Positions 46,101-56,442 of a stretch of DNA of 64,000 nucleotides are shown here, piece after piece. Under the pieces are notes generated by a model. The model was not told where the DNA came from, did not search any database, and worked only from the letters and a program-made list of their open reading frames with translations. Origin of the DNA: Colletotrichum lupini (Eukaryota > Ascomycota > Sordariomycetes > Glomerellales > Glomerellaceae); NCBI RefSeq assembly GCF_023278565.1, contig NC_064673.1, positions 1,736,001 through 1,800,000 of the forward strand. The letters are read 5' to 3'. A program made the translations under genes and the position numbers. Position 1 is the first letter of the stretch, and every line of letters begins with the position of its first letter.

Positions 46101-48148
46101 GAGTAGTCGCGGTATTCGCACCGGCCCAAACTCATACTGGCTCTTGCGCCGCCCGAGCTTGCATGGCCCGACCAGCAACTTGGCAAGACAGCGCCGATCA
46201 TCTTTCCACAAACACCACCGTCAACTTGGTTGATCTCTGGCGACATTGCGCTCAGATCGCTTTTACTTCGTCCCTCCGCGTGTTTCCATGCCTTCAAGTG
46301 GAGGCAGCTGGGGTGTTCTCGGGCCATGTTTCTCTGCATCTTTGGATTCTGGCTTTCTGAAGTCTGGGCTGTTGGATGTACAGCCACTTGCCGAAGCAAA
46401 GATGCAAGTCATGTCACTTTGATCTGCTGGTGGAAGCCGCCATTATCGCACGCTGAAGGGCTTCGAACAATATTCTTTCCACGGCGCATACCTGCTCAAA
46501 CAACTGGAGAGATGCTCGGTGGCCATCAACATCAGTATCTAATCCACATTGGGGATACCCCAGGATAGCAGGCTGCCAATACCCCAGGTTTAGGCGCAGC
46601 CACAAATTTCCATATCGCCATACCAGTCCTGCCAGTGTCCAAAAGGAGTTCGAGCGAGCGAGGGTTCACGTTGGTTTCTAGAAGCTTGGCCTCTGCAAGC
46701 ATGGCCACCAGGGTAGAACGGCGGATAAGCACGGCACTGGTCAGGAGTACCTTGCACTATCGCCTTCATGAGGCCATTAGACAGGAGGCGGCGGCGATAG
46801 TCCCGTGTCGTCCTTTCATCCGCGCGAGGCTATCTTCTCCAGCACTGGTCTCTTCTCGGACCGTGCTTCACCTTGGACATATCAAACCGATTTGATTTCC
46901 ACGAGATTTTTAGAGAACCTATCCCAATCTCGGTCAGTCGCACAGTGCGACATGACATGGATGGATGAAGTTCCGGACAGGCCACTTAATGGATGGCAAA
47001 TCCATGTCCGGAGGGCGACAATGCGACGACTGGGTTGTAGTCGCAGACATGCTTTTGTGGAGCATGAACTGACCTTCCATCGATTTTCGAGTCTTGACAT
47101 TCGGCTGACTCGATGCAACAGGCATAGCGTGGCCGAAGTGGTTGCTGGGAGTCTCAAGAGGTTTCCTCAGCCATGGGGAAGAGTCATCGTCGTCGATAAG
47201 GATCCGCGAGCGACGGCCCCATTGTGCCGTCACGAGACGGAGGTGTAGCCAAACGTTGTCACCGTCAGAGATAGCACCGGGGCCCCAATCCACAGCTCAT
47301 CTCCTGGCGAAACGGAGCCAGTCTCCAATCGGTAGGTAACCGTGCTGGCATATCTCGCTCGCGGGCCGCCATCATACGCAGTAATTAGCAATCCGAGAAC
47401 TGCAGGCCCGTGGTGTGTTGAACAGCTGCAGCAGAAGCTTGTCATTCTAGAAGCCCTGGAGGATCATTTCGATCCACCCCTGGCCTGCAGCAGCGCAATC
47501 CGCCATCGTCTCCGTCCGACATGGGTCCAACAACGATCTCTTGGTTTATTCGAGTTAGGATGCCTGCAATTCACGAATACTCTCTAGCTGCATTCGCCTC
47601 GCATCGCGGGTTGGCTGTTGGTCGCAGGCTCGCGGCTGAAGTGATGGGATTGATTATGCACACGCAACGATTTGTGTGTGTCTGCGAATCAGGCCATGTA
47701 GGATTCGTGCGATATCTCTACTGAGAGCTCTGCCATAGTCACAAATTGTGGCCCATTGAAAGGGCTCCACCACGTGCCCGAGTGCGGTCTCCGCCTCTCC
47801 ACAAGTCAGATCGTGAAGTCTCTTGAAGAGTTTGTTCGACAGCTCAAACACATCATTCATAGCTGGCGGATGATGTTGGCAGGTTGACAGCTGATCCCAT
47901 TGAAAAGATATTGGGACGGTTGAATACTTTTCACAGAAAACCGATCTCACGGTGGTCAAATCGCTGTTGGCTGCTCCAGTATTGGAAAGCACACCATCCT
48001 AGAATTGATCCGCAAACACTTTATACTCCAGATGATAGAGTTACAATCGGATATCCCGAACAAGATTGTTATTGCCGCAACGGAGCCACTTCCTTTGGGA
48101 TCGTGGGGGTTGATTCCTATCTGATTTGAGATTTAGGTTTTGCTGACA
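43101..48148. other. Gene-poor region with decayed coding-like traces
   Basis: About 5 kb without a confident gene. On the minus strand several stretches read as plausible protein but are short and change frame: SISFQWDQLSTCQHHPP-type sequence at 47654-47992, STVTYRLETGSVSPGDELW at 47230-47350, LVAMLAEAKLLETNVNPRS at 46530-46720, and LGRRKSQYEFGPVRIPRLL at 45918-46210. I could not join them with credible splice sites or assign a family. They may be remnants of one or more decayed genes, or chance. Confidence 0.3.
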
Positions 48149-49646
48149 TTATTCGAGATCTTTCCCTGCTTCGCCCTGGGTATCATCCTCACCCTCCGCG
48201 TTTACACGCTTTCCTTCGACACCCTGGACAACCTCGGCCACGATGCTCTCGATGTAAGCCTGGTCCCTGTAGCCGGAAAAAAAAAGTCAGCCATCCGAAG
48301 TTGAACTTTGATGTTGGAGATGTCCACAGCTATGATCTGCGAGCACGTTTCTGCGCAGTTTGATGACTTACCTTCCAACCAACGTCACGGTGCCGTTCTG
48401 GCCCCACCGGGGATAGCTGCCGACCTTGACGCCCTTGGGCTCGACCTTGGCCGCGAGTTGCGTCAGGTAGCCGGCGACGGCGCTCTCCGGGAGCGGAGTA
48501 GAAATGAGCACGCGGCAGAGGCCCTTGCCCTCAGGATCGGTGAGCCGGGGCACGATGCCTGGCTTCAGCCCGTCGAGGAGCTTCTCAACTGTTTCCCAGC
48601 AATGTTAGATCAGAACCATATCCGGGCAGAAAGACGGAACCTACAAAGTCGCGGGACGCCCGGCAAGATGTGAATGTTGCCGTTGACGACGTTGACGGGC
48701 ACCCAGAGGTCCTCGTGGGGGAAGACGAACTGCTTCTTGGGGTCGCGCTTCTCGTCGGTGGGGAGGATGACCATGCGCAGCTTCGCCTGCAGGGCGGGCG
48801 AGTCGACGTCCCAGTCGAAGTTTGGCTGGCCCGGGTGCGGCTTGGAGAGCTTCTTCATCTTTTCGAAGGCTTCCTGGTTCAGGACGAGGGGCAGGTCAAA
48901 GGCCTTTGCTATTGACTGGTATGTGATGTCGTCGTGTCTGTGAAATTACCTAGTCAACCATCCAGTTTCACGTCAAGGGTCGGATTCCACGTTTCTTACG
49001 TTGGACCGATTCCGCCGCTGAGAATATCATGTTAGCTGGGGCCTTGGTGTCATTGAGATTTTGAGGGGGCGCACCTGGTTACCACAAAGTCGTAACGATC
49101 GCTCATGCGCCTGACGGCTTCGACGATTTCGCTCTCATCGTCTTCAATGACTTCGACTCTCTTCAAGTTCTGCCTTCGGGATCAGCCACACTCCTATGAA
49201 GCACTCAATACATGTTGAATAACTCACAATGCCCAAAGAAAAGCACCACTTGGCCATGTAAGCCGAGTTGGTCTATGATGATTAGTCAATACGAGTAGTC
49301 ATCATAAGACTGCTCGGCAGTCCAACTTGGCTTGTTTTCCTAGGTGCCATTTACTCACATCAACTGTCTATGGGTTACGATGAAATGTTAGCCATTCATT
49401 GGATCTACATACCACTGGCTAAGTTCGTCGTTGAGACTCGCTCACCTTTCCACCGAGGACTTCATCTCCGATAATAAGACACGCCGCCGTGTGAATCGTG
49501 CGGGTGTTGCGCTCGTCTGCCGAAACCATGATTCTGCTGTTGCGGGCGATGCCGGAAGAGGCTGGGAAAGCGGCGGGCTTGACGGCTTGTGTTATCGATT
49601 GGGCCGAGGGGAGATGCCGAGACAGCTGGGTGAGTCGCGCGAACAT
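48149..49646 (-). CDS. Molybdopterin-binding (MoCF/CinA-like) domain protein with micro-exons, putative mitochondrial
   Basis: Eight exons, complement of 49446-49646, 49359-49367, 49228-49272, 49075-49169, 49000-49017, 48645-48937, 48372-48588 and 48149-48266, splice in frame to 331 residues. The core reads [30 protein letters not shown], then SGGIGPTHDDITYQSIAKAF and ILPGVPRLF. These are the GDE, DTNS and GGIGPTHDD motifs of the MoCF/CinA-type nucleotide-binding fold, also found in the N-terminal half of animal FAD synthase. The first 39 residues (MFARLTQLSRHLPSAQS and on) are basic and acid-free, like a mitochondrial presequence, which decided the start. TVD comes from a 9-bp exon and SGGIGPT mostly from an 18-bp exon. 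Enzymatic activity is uncertain; FAD pyrophosphatase/synthase-related or nucleotide hydrolase roles are possible. Confidence 0.85.
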
Positions 49647-50829
49647 GAGAAAACAATACCCGACGTGAAGTGTTGTGTAAATACGGAATGAGGTGCAAGT
49701 GTGTGTGTGTGTGCACCTCAACTCTGTTTACGCAACTTATCTCGAACCGATGGGTTTTCGTCTCACAAAAATCGATGATGTCATATGTTGGGAAGAAATC
49801 GAAGGTTTCGGTAAAAGGAGAGGAAAGGTCACGACAAACGGGAAGGTTTACGGCAATGGGGCCATGAGCTGATTAGAGTGGGCGGAACAGAGCGATGCAG
49901 GGTCTCTCTTTGGGTACGGGCCGGGGCAGGAGGAGGAGGAGGAGAGCGGAATCGAGAGTAAGGCGTCAGAAAGCACGAATCAAGTGTTGAGATGCGGGAG
50001 CTCTTTTGGAGGCTCCGAGCTCCGGCTCGGGGTGAGCGGAGGACGGTCCTGCGGTGTATGAGATCACGTGACTGTTTGCTCTCATTATCGGTAGGATGAA
50101 TGGGTTCTAGAAGACTGCCGCGACTGCTGTGACTGGTTCTTATCCATTGGGCTGTTTCTATTGATCTTTGAGATGATCAATCAGAGACATAGGTAAATCC
50201 CAGACATTTATCCCACTCCCAGCTCTTACTGCAAGATGCTTGATCTTTTCTGTTGACATATTTCCGCGTTCTGTCAATCAGTTGGACAGTCAACGACTTG
50301 ATTACTTCCAGAGATCCCTCATATAGCAGTATAGGAAGAAACCTACAGAGATAGTATCACCAGCTAAAAAAATGGACATGCTATATCTGAACGACCCAAG
50401 TTAAGGTTCCTTAGGTATTTAGGTATACAAAAAGAGCATTGCTTACATCGGCAAATAATCGGAAGGACTGGACGACTTGAAAGCTCCCGTCCGGCGGGAG
50501 GACGTGTGAGGTCACTTCGGTGGGGCCCCACCCAGATGGCGCGCGCGGGGCTTTCGTTGCGCTGGTCTCAACTCCGTCGGAGGCGGGGGAGGGGTGGCTT
50601 GACTTTCGGCCTGACGGTTTCTAGTGTATAGTGCTTGCGACAACGAAAGCTACCCTACCTTACCAAATAAACCTCAAGGACCCTTGGGGATATCGTAACA
50701 GTATTGTAAACGGCAGCTTTTCGATCCTCCGGGCTTTCGAGAACTTCGTTGCTCGCTTTCCTTCGCTGCATATCTCGAACGAGACTTGAAAGTGCTCCTC
50801 CCTGGCCAACCCCTCCTCGAAGACCAGCC
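49647..50829. promoter_or_regulatory. Divergent intergenic region
   Basis: 1.2 kb between the MoCF-domain gene (-) and the GMF gene (+), presumably with both promoters. A short GT repeat lies at about 49697-49712. Nothing else recognised. Confidence 0.5.
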
Positions 50830-51524
50830 ATGGTGCGTAAGCAAGCTTTCCAGTCGCAAGCGCAACTGTCACTAGAATATCCAGACTGACTGGCTGTATT
50901 TGCACCACTAGGCCTCCGAATCGCGGCTCTACACCTTCTCCCAGGAGACAAAGGACCACCTGCGCAAGTTCCGCCTCGGGACCTCGCGGTCTAGCAGTGC
51001 TCAAGCTGTCATTTGTATGTATGTCTCGTTTATGTCAAACACTAGCCCTGACGGGATACCTTGCGCGCCGGACCAATGAAGTGTATATCCTAGATGCTGA
51101 CTTTATGCTACTTTGATAGACTACATTGATAAGAACACGCACGAGATCAAGCAAGACGACGACAAGGTCGTGTACAAATCCCTCGAGGAGATTAGCGACG
51201 ACCTCCCAGACCATAGCCCGCGCTTCATTCTGCTGAGCTACCCGCTTACACTGGTATGTTCAGGATTCATTGAGACATCCATGACGAGGAGAAAGGGGAA
51301 ACCTGATGGCTGATGACTTTTGCCTTTCCCTGCAGGCCTCCGGCCGCTTGTCGGTCCCGTACGTCCTGATTTACTACCTTCCTACCACCTGCAACAGCGA
51401 GATACGGATGCTCTACGCCGGCGCCAAGGAGCTGATGCGGAATACGAGCGAGGTCATTCGCGTGATTGATATCCGAGAGGCTGAGGATCTGGAGGAGATA
51501 CCGGAGAAGTTGGGCGCTGAGTAA
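50830..51524 (+). CDS. Glia maturation factor-like ADF-H protein (Arp2/3 regulator)
   Basis: Four coding exons, 50830-50832, 50912-51014, 51120-51253 and 51336-51524, give 142 residues. The first coding exon is only the ATG; the intron (GTGCGT...CTAG) splits it from ASESRLYTFSQETKDHLRKFR. The protein is a single actin-depolymerising-factor homology domain of the GMF branch: KVVYKSLEEISDDLPDHSPRF-type region, RFILLSYPLTLASGRLSVPY and VLIYYLPTTCNSEIRMLYAG. Yeast Aim7/Gmf1 of this family binds the Arp2/3 complex and dissociates actin branches rather than severing filaments. The length matches the family (138-142). It ends 299 bp from the stop of the convergent NBP35 gene. Confidence 0.92.
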
Positions 51525-51823
51525 AAGAAGCAATATGAGTTTGGAGAAAAGGAAAAGAAAAGAGATGATGTGAGGCATGAACATTTGCAAGGCGGGGAGT
51601 GAGCATCTACATAGACAGTCGAAGGAGAGGGGACCACAGGCTTGGCCCCGTTCATGATGAAGAACAGGACGGTAGTATGCAGCGTTTCGCGTACATAATA
51701 CAAGTGCTTTGCCGATACAGCTTCTTCCCAATATGCTGATGGATATCTTTTGTTATTTTTGTTTCGTTAAGTAGCGTCTAAATCGTGATCAGGAGAGCAA
51801 TATCGAGCCCCCTCCTCTCCCAT

Positions 51824-52861
51824 CTAACCCTCGGGCAACACATCCTTCTCATTCAGCCCCATCTCCTTGCTCACATTCCTCACCACCTCCTTAAACGCCA
51901 AACACGCAGGACTATCAGGGAAACTATCAAAGAAGCTCTCGCCATAGTCGCACGCCATCCCGATCCGCGGGTCCAGCGGCACGCTCCCCAAAAACGGCAC
52001 CCCCATCTCCTCGGCCAGCGCCCGCCCGCCGCCCGTCGTCGCGCGGAAGATCTCGCTCTGGTTCGTGCACTTGGGGCACACGAAGCCCGCCATGTTCTCC
52101 GCGAGGCCGAGAACGCGGATGCCCGCTTTCCGGCAAAAGTCAATCTCCTTGCGGACGTCGAGGAGGGAGACCTCCTGCGGCGTGGTGACGACGACGGCGC
52201 CGTCGATGCCGCTGTCGCGGAGGAACGTGTTCACGCTGAGGTGCTCGTCCGAGGTCCCGGGGGGCGTGTCGACGAGGAGGAAGTCGAGGGGCCCCCACTC
52301 GACGTCCTTGAGGAACTGCTTGATGAGGCCGTTCTTCTTGGCGCCGCGCCAGATGATGGCGGCGTCGCGGTCGGGCAGCATGAACTGGATGGACATGACC
52401 CCCAAATTGTCGAGGACCCAGACGGGCGACCAGCCCGCGCCGGAGACGTGGATCGTCTCGGCCTCGACGCCGAGCATCTTGGGGATCGAGGGCCCGCAGA
52501 TGTCCGTGTCCATGACGCCGACGGCGCTGTCGGGGTTCGTGGCGAAGGCGTGGGCGAGGAGGGTGGTGAAGGTGGACTTGCCGACGCCGCCTTTGCCCGA
52601 GAGGACGAGGATCTTGTGGGCGATGCCGGAGAGGCGGGAGGCGATGATGGGTATGTCCGGGTCCGGGTCCTTTACGGCGGTGGCGGCGCAGATTTCCTTG
52701 TTGGGGCAGCCGGCGCAGGAGTCTGCTGTGCCGGCGGCGGCGGATTCTGGTCCCGGGCAGTGTTCTGGTTCTGGAGCGACGAGGGAGGGTTTCTGTTTGA
52801 GGGGGTTGGCGAGGACGTCTTGGACCGCTGAGTCGGGGTCCGCCTCCAGGGAGGGGGCCAT
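51824..52861 (-). CDS. NBP35: Cytosolic Fe-S cluster assembly scaffold ATPase Nbp35
   Basis: An intron-free frame of 345 residues. The N-terminal ferredoxin-like motif has Cys35, 49, 52 and 58 in the spacing x13, x2, x5, which distinguishes Nbp35 from its partner Cfd1. A deviant Walker [10 protein letters not shown] follows at about 89-97, then [14 protein letters not shown], the switch [12 protein letters not shown] and the bridging-cluster CPKC motif (Cys262/265). In the cytosol, Nbp35 and Cfd1 form a heterotetramer that builds 4Fe-4S clusters for cytosolic and nuclear enzymes such as DNA polymerases and helicases. All key residues are present. GC content is high, as expected for a strongly codon-biased gene. 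Confidence 0.96.
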   Translation of the reverse strand: MAPSLEADPDSAVQDVLANPLKQKPSLVAPEPEHCPGPESAAAGTADSCAGCPNKEICAATAVKDPDPDIPIIASRLSGIAHKILVLSGKGGVGKSTFTTLLAHAFATNPDSAVGVMDTDICGPSIPKMLGVEAETIHVSGAGWSPVWVLDNLGVMSIQFMLPDRDAAIIWRGAKKNGLIKQFLKDVEWGPLDFLLVDTPPGTSDEHLSVNTFLRDSGIDGAVVVTTPQEVSLLDVRKEIDFCRKAGIRVLGLAENMAGFVCPKCTNQSEIFRATTGGGRALAEEMGVPFLGSVPLDPRIGMACDYGESFFDSFPDSPACLAFKEVVRNVSKEMGLNEKDVLPEG

Positions 52862-53475
52862 CTTTGTGTGCGCGCTGTGGTTTGCTCGTGAGATGAGTGG
52901 TGTTTGGAGGGCCGGGGAGGATTGCGAGTGATGTGCGGTCAGATCCTATCGGTTATGGTGAAAGTTGAAGGCGTGTAAATGAGATGGATGAGGTGTCTTT
53001 AGGTCCGGCACCGGCGATGGGGTGAGGCCAAGTGATGTGAAGTTGATTGATAAGCCGGATTGCAAAGCGGTTCTATGGCGACAGTCAAGATCGAACTCGT
53101 CACAAGTTGAAGACTTATACGGGGAATACTGACAAGTGAGTTTCAGTTCGTTTGCTGCTTGGAGAAGCCAGAGTTCACTGTGGATCGTACGAAGGTAGAA
53201 GTATAAGGTAAATATCTAAGATGAAGAGCGGTTGACAAAATGAGTTGCTGTGAGTGGTGGCAATGCCGCCCTGGAAGTTCGCCGCGGTTGCAACCCCACT
53301 TAATAGATAGAGTCACTCTTCAACACTAACTTTGCTGATGTAACCAAAAGTTAAGCTTTGCAGGACTTGACAGCTGCTTTAGATCGAAACCAAAAGGACA
53401 CAGATTATTAACAAAAAGTCGTTACAAACATCCAGTGATACAGAAACACATCCTAGGTGACAATGGCAAAAGGTG
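52862..53475. promoter_or_regulatory. Upstream region of NBP35
   Basis: 0.6 kb between the NBP35 start and the tRNA-Gln 3' end. Contains the NBP35 promoter; nothing else recognised. Confidence 0.4.
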
Positions 53476-53559
53476 AGGTCCATCCAGGATTCGAACCTGG
53501 GCCTACGGAAGGTTCTGAGAATCAGAATCCGACGTCCTAACCAACTAGACTAATAGACC
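53476..53559 (-). tRNA. tRNA-Gln (CTG) with 11-nt intron
   Basis: On the minus strand the gene begins GGTCTAT, continues with a D-arm (GTCTAGTTGGTTAGGAC), anticodon stem TCGGA and loop TTCTGA. An 11-nt insert follows base 37, then T38 and TCCGT. The T-arm is CCAGG/TTCGAAT/CCTGG, and the 3' acceptor strand ATGGACC pairs fully with the 5' strand (one G-U). Anticodon CTG gives Gln. The first anticodon-stem pair is T-T, the only mismatch; the exact intron borders could shift by one base. Mature length is about 73 nt with discriminator T. Confidence 0.85.
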
Positions 53560-54032
53560 AATCAGAGCTACTGGCTTCTGAAGAACATCACGAAGACGAC
53601 AGCCTATGGATGAAGCCGCTTTGGGCTGCAAGGCCCGTAGCATTACGTACGGCGAAGGCCCTCTCAGCTGAAGTGCCTGTGTTTTGCAGGAAATGCAGCT
53701 GTGGACGGGGCTGCAGGGTTCCCTTTTCTAGTGAGGGGCAGATCTTATCGGGTGCCAATCACCCCGCTATGCCCCTCACAAAATTTCTACAGCCAGCCCG
53801 ACTTTATCAGATCCGACGGGCAAGAGACCACCCCTCGGAGGTAAGTCTTAGTCCATTCCGCCCTCCTAGAATACAATCGGCCCACGCCCTTCTTCTTTTT
53901 TTCTTTTCCATTCAAGCCTCACTTTGAGTCACCACAAACTTCCATTGACGGCATTATTGTCAGTTTCTTTCAGTCTCTAGAATAAAAGATACCCCTCATC
54001 GTTTACGCACAACCCAAAAAGAAAACGCAACA
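53560..54032. promoter_or_regulatory. Promoter and leader of the deoxyhypusine hydroxylase gene
   Basis: A pyrimidine-rich run (about 53885-53912) is followed by an A/C-rich leader up to the ATG at 54033, a common arrangement in front of highly expressed fungal genes. Confidence 0.5.
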
Positions 54033-55147
54033 ATGTCACCCTCCGCCGACCTCCCCGAGACGCGCGAGACCCTCGAGGCCATCGCCGCCGCCGACCAGTC
54101 CCAGACCATCGCCGAGCTGCGCAAGACGCTCACCTCCGAGACGACCCCTCTCCCCATCCGCTTCCGCGCCCTCTTCTCCCTCAAGCACGTCGCCTGCAAC
54201 AGCAAGGGCGCCGACAGCGAGGCCGCCATCGAGGCCATCGCCGCAGGCTTCGCCTCCCCCTCGGCCCTGCTCAAGCATGAGCTCGCCTACTGCCTCGGCC
54301 AGACGGCTAATCTCGTCGCCGTCCCCTACCTGCGCAATGTCCTGACCGACCTCCAGGAGGACCCTATGTGCCGCCACGAGGCCGCCGAGGCCCTTGGTGC
54401 GCTGGGTGACGCTAGCCAGCTGGACATCCTGAGGGAGTACAGAGACCGCGAGGGCGAGGACATTTGCATTGTTGAAACATGCGAGATTGCCATCGACCGT
54501 CTCGAGTGGGAGAACTCTGAGCAGAGAAAGCTGGAGAAGTTGCGTAAGAGGTACGACTTGCATTGCTACCATGGAGTCCAGAAACGGGGGTATCTTAATT
54601 CACTATGCTAACGCCTATGCCCTCGTGCTTGTACAGCGACTTCACGTCCGTCGACCCCGCGCCTCCCATGGAAGAGTCGCAGCGCACCGTGCCAGAGCTC
54701 GAAAAGACTCTCATGGATTCGAGCCTGCCCCTTTTCCAGCGCTACCGCGCCATGTTCGCCCTGCGCGACCTCGCGTCGCCGCCCGACCTGCCGACAGCCG
54801 TCCCCGCGGTGCTGGCCCTCGCCAAGGGCCTCGCCGACTCCTCCGCCCTGTTCCGCCACGAGATCGCCTTCGTCTTCGGCCAGCTGTCGCACCCGGCCTC
54901 CATCCCCGCGCTGACCGAGGCGCTCAGCAACACCGAGGAGGCCAGCATGGTGCGGCACGAGGCCGCCGAGGCGCTGGGTAGCCTGGGCGACGAGGAGGGC
55001 GTCGAGGCGACGCTCCTCAAGTTCCTGCACGACAAGGAGAAGGTTGTGCGCGAGAGCGTCATCGTGGCGCTGGACATGGCCGAGTTCGAGTCAAGCGGCC
55101 AGACGGAGTATGCGTTGATTCCCGAGGCGGCCAAGGCGGCTGCTTGA
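54033..55147 (+). CDS. LIA1: Deoxyhypusine hydroxylase
   Basis: Two exons, 54033-54550 and 54637-55147, separated by an 86-bp intron with a TGCTAACG branch site, give 342 residues. The protein is a dyad of HEAT-like repeats carrying four His-Glu metal-binding pairs: KHELAY (His82-Glu83), RHEAAEALG (115-116), RHEIAF (247-248) and RHEAAEALG (280-281). The enzyme uses a diiron centre to hydroxylate the deoxyhypusine side chain of eIF5A, the last step in hypusine formation, in the cytosol. All four pairs are intact and the length matches fungal orthologues (about 325-345). The gene is convergent with RPA12, with about 100 bp between the stops. Confidence 0.96.
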
Positions 55148-55249
55148 ACACGAAGTGGTCTTTTTGGTTTTGGGAAAGTTGGGTCGGGCAGGTAAATATT
55201 CGGGTGGTATTAGGTACTTAAAAGCGACGGGCAAAAAGTTTAGTGCATT

Positions 55250-55764
55250 TCAGTTGTTATGAGACCACCTGGAAAGACAAGTCGGTTAGTATGAAGTTGG
55301 GAAATAGCTAGCTCGGTCGGAATAAAAGGAGGCATTGGCGTACTTGAAACCACATTCGCAGGTGAAGAAGATGGTGCTGCCTTCGTCTGCACTGCGAAGC
55401 TGCACGGCGGTGAAGCGGACCTCCTCTGCGCCGCACTTGGGGCATGTCTCCCTGATCGTGGCCTCGGTGTTGACGTTGGTTCTGTCGACAGCCTGAACGT
55501 TGGACTGAAGCTTCTGTCTGAGTTGGGAGGGGAAATCGGAAGGCTTGGTCTGTGTAGTAATCGTCTTGGCGCCAGTGTCTGTGTTGATCTTGTTAGTTTG
55601 GAGTCTTGCAAACTATTGCAACCAAGTACGCCAGCGGCGATGAGCCTACCCTTGTTATCGGCACCGCAGCAGTCGCAGGTGAGGGTGTTCTTCTCCGTGC
55701 CCATTGATGCGGGTAGAAGGTTACCGCAATCGGTGCAGAAGACGAGAGTTCCAATGGCGGACAT
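55250..55764 (-). CDS. RPA12: DNA-directed RNA polymerase I subunit A12 (Rpa12)
   Basis: Three exons, complement of 55650-55764, 55344-55578 and 55250-55268, give 122 residues. The N-terminal zinc ribbon (FCTDCGNLLP, then CDCCGADNK) and the C-terminal TFIIS-like ribbon (CPKCGAEEVRF, then QLRSADEGSTIFFTCECGFKW) are complete. The C-terminal ribbon includes the acidic Asp-Glu pair in the hairpin needed for RNA cleavage. The last exon supplies only the final residues WSHNN plus part of a Lys codon. The subunit sits in the Pol I core in the nucleolus, supporting transcript cleavage, proofreading and termination of rRNA synthesis. The length equals that of yeast Rpa12 (about 125). Confidence 0.94.
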
Positions 55765-56442
55765 GGCTGCGGTGGGATAGGTCTGTGACGGTATCGAGTG
55801 TCTACAGGCGTTCGGGGTGTAGGGTGATCGACGGAGTATCGCGGCAGAGAGACCAACAAAATATTTCTTCCAAGAAATTCGGACAATCGCTATCTCCTTA
55901 TCGTTATCTTTGATCTTATCGATTGTCTTGGCGGTCGTCTCCACCCTGGTGGTATATTATGTAATCCCGACTCAGGCTTGCTGCAGACTGCGAGGTGCGC
56001 AAGACAAAGAACCTAACCTTGAAAGTGCCAGGGGAAACAGGAAAGAACGGAACAACTGGCCACTGGTTGGCCGCTCCTGCCGCCTAAAGCTTCTGCACGG
56101 ACCACGCGACTGGACAAGGGTCCTTCCACGCGAGGCTGTCGCAACCTTCCGACCTTCTCATCACATCCACGACGACAACGACGACGCCCGATCGCAACAC
56201 ATCGTCCTTTCCTATTTGCAACTTTTCGGCTTTGGGACTATGCGACAGGTGGCTCCCTCCTTTGCCTGACCTCTAGTCTCCCTCCTTTGCAACCTCCTCG
56301 ACCGACAAACGATACTTCCTCCGCTGCGCGTTTCCACGTCCGACACCCTTGCCGATCAGCTTCGCCAGTCGCTTCGAATCTCCGTCCTCCTCACGAAATA
56401 ACATGTCTTGAGGCCCGGATTAGGTCCGAGGAGACAGAAAAA
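55765..56442. promoter_or_regulatory. Bidirectional promoter region between RPA12 and SCC2, with a two-codon upstream ORF
   Basis: 678 bp between two divergent start codons. A minimal upstream ORF (ATG TCT TGA) lies at 56403-56411, 31 bases before the SCC2 start. No other gene. Confidence 0.5.

Noticed and set aside
46970..47020. 8-bp inverted repeat TCCGGACA/TGTCCGGA
   Set aside because: Short and with a 25-bp loop; no neighbouring element suggests an origin, attachment site or transposon end.
51785..52931. Plus-strand frames of 348 and 288 codons opposite NBP35
   Set aside because: Antisense shadows of a strongly codon-biased GC-rich gene; NBP35 has all family motifs.
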